Assembly (NCBI RefSeq): GCF_900094575.1
Contig: NZ_FMAE01000005.1
Coordinates: 364,092-428,091, forward strand
Origin: Bradyrhizobium yuanmingense
GTDB lineage: Bacteria; Pseudomonadota; Alphaproteobacteria; Rhizobiales; Xanthobacteraceae
Direction of reading: 5' to 3'
Length of the DNA: 64,000 bases
The translations under genes were made by a program, and so were the position numbers. Shown piece after piece: positions 61,983-64,000 of the stretch. Each line of letters starts with the position of its first letter. The stretch's first letter is position 1. The notes beneath the pieces are model-generated. The model made no database searches, was not told the origin of the DNA, and was given only the letters and a program-made list of their open reading frames with translations.

Positions 61983-62177
61983 ATGGCAAAGTCAATAACG
62001 GTGACACCGAAAAAGAAGCGAGGCCGCCCGGCCACCGGGCGCGATCCACACGTTACTGCACGCCTGCCGCAGAACTTGATAGACGCAATCGAGGTGTGGG
62101 CTTTTAAGAATGGGTCCTCCCGCTCCGAAGCCATCCGGCGGTTGGTCGAGATCGGGCTAAAGGCCAAAACGAAGTAG
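61983..62177 (+). CDS. Ribbon-helix-helix protein with AT-hook-like tail
   Basis: A 64-residue DNA-binding protein. N-terminal basic segment TPKKKRGRPATGRDP contains RGRP, the AT-hook core. The remainder is a CopG/Arc ribbon-helix-helix (PHVTARLPQNLIDAIEVWAF, then GSSRSEAIRRLVEIGLK). It is probably a small transcriptional regulator or antitoxin-like protein of the element; no toxin partner is obvious nearby. A GTG further upstream is in frame; I start at ATG 61983. Confidence 0.8.
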   Translation: MAKSITVTPKKKRGRPATGRDPHVTARLPQNLIDAIEVWAFKNGSSRSEAIRRLVEIGLKAKTK

Positions 62178-62306
62178 GACGCCCCCAAGACAGTTGACCA
62201 AGTGCGTCTCTGTTGATGTGAATAACACGGATAACTCACGTATTCGGCTTACATCACAACTTGGGGTGATCATCCTGAGGGCATTGCTCGAATCAGGAGG
62301 TTCATC

Positions 62307-62591
62307 GTGGGCGTCTTTTTGGTGACTTGGGATCTGAACAAGCAGCGTACGAACTACAACGAAGCGCGGCAGGCGCTGGTCACACATCTTGCGCGCTACA
62401 ACCACATCAAAGATCCGGGGCTAGACTCAGTATGGTTCATTGAATCGTCGGCCACAGCAGACGCGGTTTCGGCAGACATCCTCACGAAGATGGACAACCA
62501 AGATCGGCTGATCGTGACCAAGCTAGTAAGCGGGCAGCATCAAGGCTGGCTCGGTAAGCCGGTGTGGGATTGGATCAACCCTCGTCTCTAA
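62307..62591 (+). CDS. SinR-family/Cas2-like small protein
   Basis: A 94-residue protein (MGVFLVTWDLNKQRTNY...) with SVWFIESSATADAVSADI and the end KLVSGQHQGWLGKPVWDWI. It matches small proteins often named SinR in databases, and its beta-alpha-beta start with TWDLN recalls Cas2/VapD folds, whose metal-binding Asp follows the first strand. No cas gene or CRISPR array is near, so this is not a CRISPR system. Start GTG at 62307 has AGGAGG six bases upstream. Nuclease activity is a guess. Confidence 0.65.
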   Translation: MGVFLVTWDLNKQRTNYNEARQALVTHLARYNHIKDPGLDSVWFIESSATADAVSADILTKMDNQDRLIVTKLVSGQHQGWLGKPVWDWINPRL

Positions 62592-62685
62592 CGGTAGGGG
62601 CGCAATTTGGCGCGATCCGGTGCGCTACGGCTTGCGCTCTCGCTGCGGTTGCGCTTGGATGGCACTTTAGGTCTTGGGGGCCACT

Positions 62686-63111
62686 ATGCGCATTTTAGGG
62701 ACGATGGCGCTTTGCGCCGCGCTGGGCGGCTGTGCAGCCGCACCGAAAATGGGATGGGTCCGCGTCGACGGTCAGTCCTCCCGAGATAACCCGGTTCTAC
62801 AGACCCAATTCGAAGTCGACAGAACCGCCTGCTTGGGTGAGCGCAATAAGGCGGCCCTTTCGGGGGTCACTGTCGCTGGCAGTGGATTGGCGGGAGCCAT
62901 CGCAGCCCAAGAGCGAACCAACGCGGCCGACACTGTCGGTCAGGGCTGCATGGCTGAGAAAGGCTACCTCCTGGTCAGAGAAGATGAGGCAGACGCAAAG
63001 CGTGCTGAATTGGCGAGGGTGGCAGAGCTGAAGAAACAGCAAGAGGCCGCGGCTGCCGCGCCTGCTCCGAAGCAAAAGAAGCCAGCCTCCACAGCAAAGC
63101 CGTCAAGCTAG
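62686..63111 (+). CDS. Lipoprotein of unknown function
   Basis: A 141-residue lipoprotein: signal MRILGTMALCAALGGCAAAP with lipobox LGGC (cysteine 16). The mature part has a short alpha/beta core (GWVRVDGQSSRDN, TQFEVDRTACLGER) with a glycine-rich stretch (VTVAGSGLAGAIAAQ), CMAEKGYLLVRE, and a Lys/Ala/Pro-rich tail. It lies seven bases upstream of the Rap1a/Tai-like gene and is likely co-transcribed. Function unknown; similar small lipoproteins accompany envelope or effector-immunity genes. Confidence 0.7.
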   Translation: MRILGTMALCAALGGCAAAPKMGWVRVDGQSSRDNPVLQTQFEVDRTACLGERNKAALSGVTVAGSGLAGAIAAQERTNAADTVGQGCMAEKGYLLVREDEADAKRAELARVAELKKQQEAAAAAPAPKQKKPASTAKPSS

Positions 63112-63118
63112 CCAGAAG

Positions 63119-63487
63119 ATGAAGATCGCGATCTTATCCGCCGCCCTGGCATTCGCCCCCGTTTCCTCTGCATTCGCGACCGGAGCGGATTTCGATAGCG
63201 GCAACTACATGCTGCAACACTGCGAACACTACATAACCAAGAACGGTCAATTCGACGTTTGGGACGGCGAGTGCGGCGGCACGATCGGAACACTCACGTT
63301 CTTGGCCAGCGTGCTACCTGAAGGCTTCAAAACCTGTCCCCCTAAGGGCTACACCAAAGAGCAGGCTGCGAGAGTCGTCGTTGCTTACATGCGCAACAAT
63401 CCGCAGATATTGAACGAGCCATATCGGATCTTAGCGATGACAGCCCTCAGTCAAGCCTGGCCGTGCAAATCATCATCGCGCCAATGA
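63119..63487 (+). CDS. Rap1a/Tai-family immunity-like periplasmic protein
   Basis: A 122-residue exported protein with signal MKIAILSAALAFAPVSSAFA and the pattern CEHY, GECGGTIGTLTFLA, TCPPKGYTKEQAARVVVAYMRNNPQIL, then TALSQAWPC. The cysteines and the VV..YL..P..L core match the Rap1a/Tai family of secreted immunity proteins against cell-wall amidase effectors. No effector gene is visible in the window, and many family members have unknown roles. It starts seven bases after the lipoprotein gene. Confidence 0.75.
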   Translation: MKIAILSAALAFAPVSSAFATGADFDSGNYMLQHCEHYITKNGQFDVWDGECGGTIGTLTFLASVLPEGFKTCPPKGYTKEQAARVVVAYMRNNPQILNEPYRILAMTALSQAWPCKSSSRQ

Positions 63488-63531
63488 GGATTTCTTCGGG
63501 CGGCCCCGTCTCGCCCGAAAATTCCGCGTCA

Positions 63532-64000
63532 CTAAGCCAGAAGATCGTCTAATGAGACCGCGCCGGAATTCGGGAAGACACGGCGCGCGATAAATATTCC
63601 GGTGATGATACTGGTGGGAAAGCGAGCCTTCAGAATATCTTTCATGGCCCGGAAGTGAGCTCCAGCCGTGAGCATGTCATCGACGATGCCAATATATTTT
63701 GGGTCGCCAGGGCTGCAAAGATTTTCGTCGATCTTGTAGTTATTTCGCAGCTCAGCGGGACTGAGGCGATTGCCATCATGTACCGCGTCGGTTGATTGGA
63801 TTTGATAGACGATCTCACGAACATCGATTGGAACAGTCGACACTATGGCCTTGCAAACCCTCGTCATCCGATCATCGTAGAATTCGTCGGTTTTGGCCTT
63901 TGATGGTGGCACCGGCACTAAAACAGCTTCGGCTAGCCATAGCGGATTCAATGCGGGCCCTATAGCAGCGGCGCACTTCGCAATCGCGTCAGCCTTCCAG
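63532..64000 (-). CDS. Phosphoribosyltransferase-like protein (5' part outside window)
   Basis: The reading frame is open from the stop at 63532 to the right edge, so the start is not seen. The visible part has VLVPVPPSKAKTDEFYDDRM, a metal or PRPP loop like that of ComF-type enzymes, and GIVDDMLTAGAHFRAMKDIL, which matches the phosphoribosyltransferase IVDDxxTTG motif. Residues at the edge (WKADAIAKCAAAIGP) continue in frame with no stop. A TTG at 63951 could be an internal start but is unlikely to be the real one. It may be an amidophosphoribosyl- or nucleobase-transferase homologue. Confidence 0.65.
   Translation of the reverse strand, partial: WKADAIAKCAAAIGPALNPLWLAEAVLVPVPPSKAKTDEFYDDRMTRVCKAIVSTVPIDVREIVYQIQSTDAVHDGNRLSPAELRNNYKIDENLCSPGDPKYIGIVDDMLTAGAHFRAMKDILKARFPTSIITGIFIARRVFPNSGAVSLDDLLA

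Larger units (their letters stand above)
59590..64000. mobile_element. Left end of an integrative genetic element in comEC
   Basis: From the break in comEC (about 59590-59640) to the right edge, gene content changes to integrase, excisionase-like protein, small unknowns, a ribbon-helix-helix protein, a Cas2-like protein, a lipoprotein and a Rap1a/Tai-like gene, with more open space between genes than elsewhere. The integrase 3' end lies at the junction, as is usual for elements with the attachment site next to int. The right end is outside the window, so size, attR and any transfer genes are unknown. Confidence 0.75.

Noticed and set aside
62307..62591. CRISPR-Cas system around a Cas2-like gene
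   Set aside because: No cas1 or repeat-spacer array is present in the window; the gene resembles stand-alone SinR/VapD-type proteins.

Overview
The window is high-GC DNA from an alphaproteobacterium, most likely Bradyrhizobium or a very close relative. This rests on protein character, on gene neighbourhoods typical of Rhizobiales (pdhA-pdhB-pdhC-lpd, a pyrG/secG/tpiA/ppiD/trpD/trpC/moaC cluster, and moeA-lexA-comEC), on a GAAC-N7-GAAC SOS box of the alphaproteobacterial type, and on several interspersed palindromic repeat families common in Bradyrhizobium genomes. No rRNA, tRNA or CRISPR array was seen. Genus assignment is inference, since no database search was possible.

Layout. 1-7 kb: small cysteine-rich proteins, a HAMP/class III nucleotide cyclase divergent from a soluble lytic transglycosylase, then a tightly coupled operon of small Cys-pair proteins. 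7-10.4 kb: a triple-PAS histidine kinase overlapping a FixJ-like regulator, then a stand-alone receiver. 10.4-19.7 kb: an orphan Bug/TctC binding protein, threonine synthase, and the pyruvate dehydrogenase operon, which also carries an FCY1-like deaminase, a DUF5076-like protein and a two-gene membrane insert of unusual composition. 20-23 kb: an aldehyde dehydrogenase next to an AcoR-like regulator without its AAA+ domain, then ftsB. 23-28.4 kb: an FMN reductase, an MDR dehydrogenase, eno, a Vgb-like beta-propeller and queF. 28.5-32.6 kb: a serine hydrolase plus Baeyer-Villiger monooxygenase pair, divergent from an AraC regulator. 32.8-38 kb: a cNMP-domain remnant, a Tat-exported cyclase-family hydrolase, a CobW GTPase, an MFS transporter overlapping kdsA, and a NIPSNAP protein.

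38-58.5 kb: a TPR protein, tpiA-secG-pyrG on the minus strand, and ppiD-trpD-trpC-moaC on the plus strand. These are followed by a GGDEF/EAL protein, a C-terminal processing peptidase, an alpha-hydroxy-acid oxidase, a HAD phosphatase, moeA and SOS-regulated lexA, then two conserved unknowns.

58.5-64 kb: comEC is present only as its 3' half. Its reading frame breaks next to the 3' end of a tyrosine recombinase gene that opens an accessory island. The island holds integrase, an excisionase-like protein, a ribbon-helix-helix/AT-hook protein, a SinR/Cas2-like small protein, a lipoprotein, a Rap1a/Tai-like protein and a phosphoribosyltransferase-like gene that runs off the right edge. The simplest reading is an integrative element that used comEC as its target. 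The far end of the element and the 5' half of comEC should lie to the right of the window.
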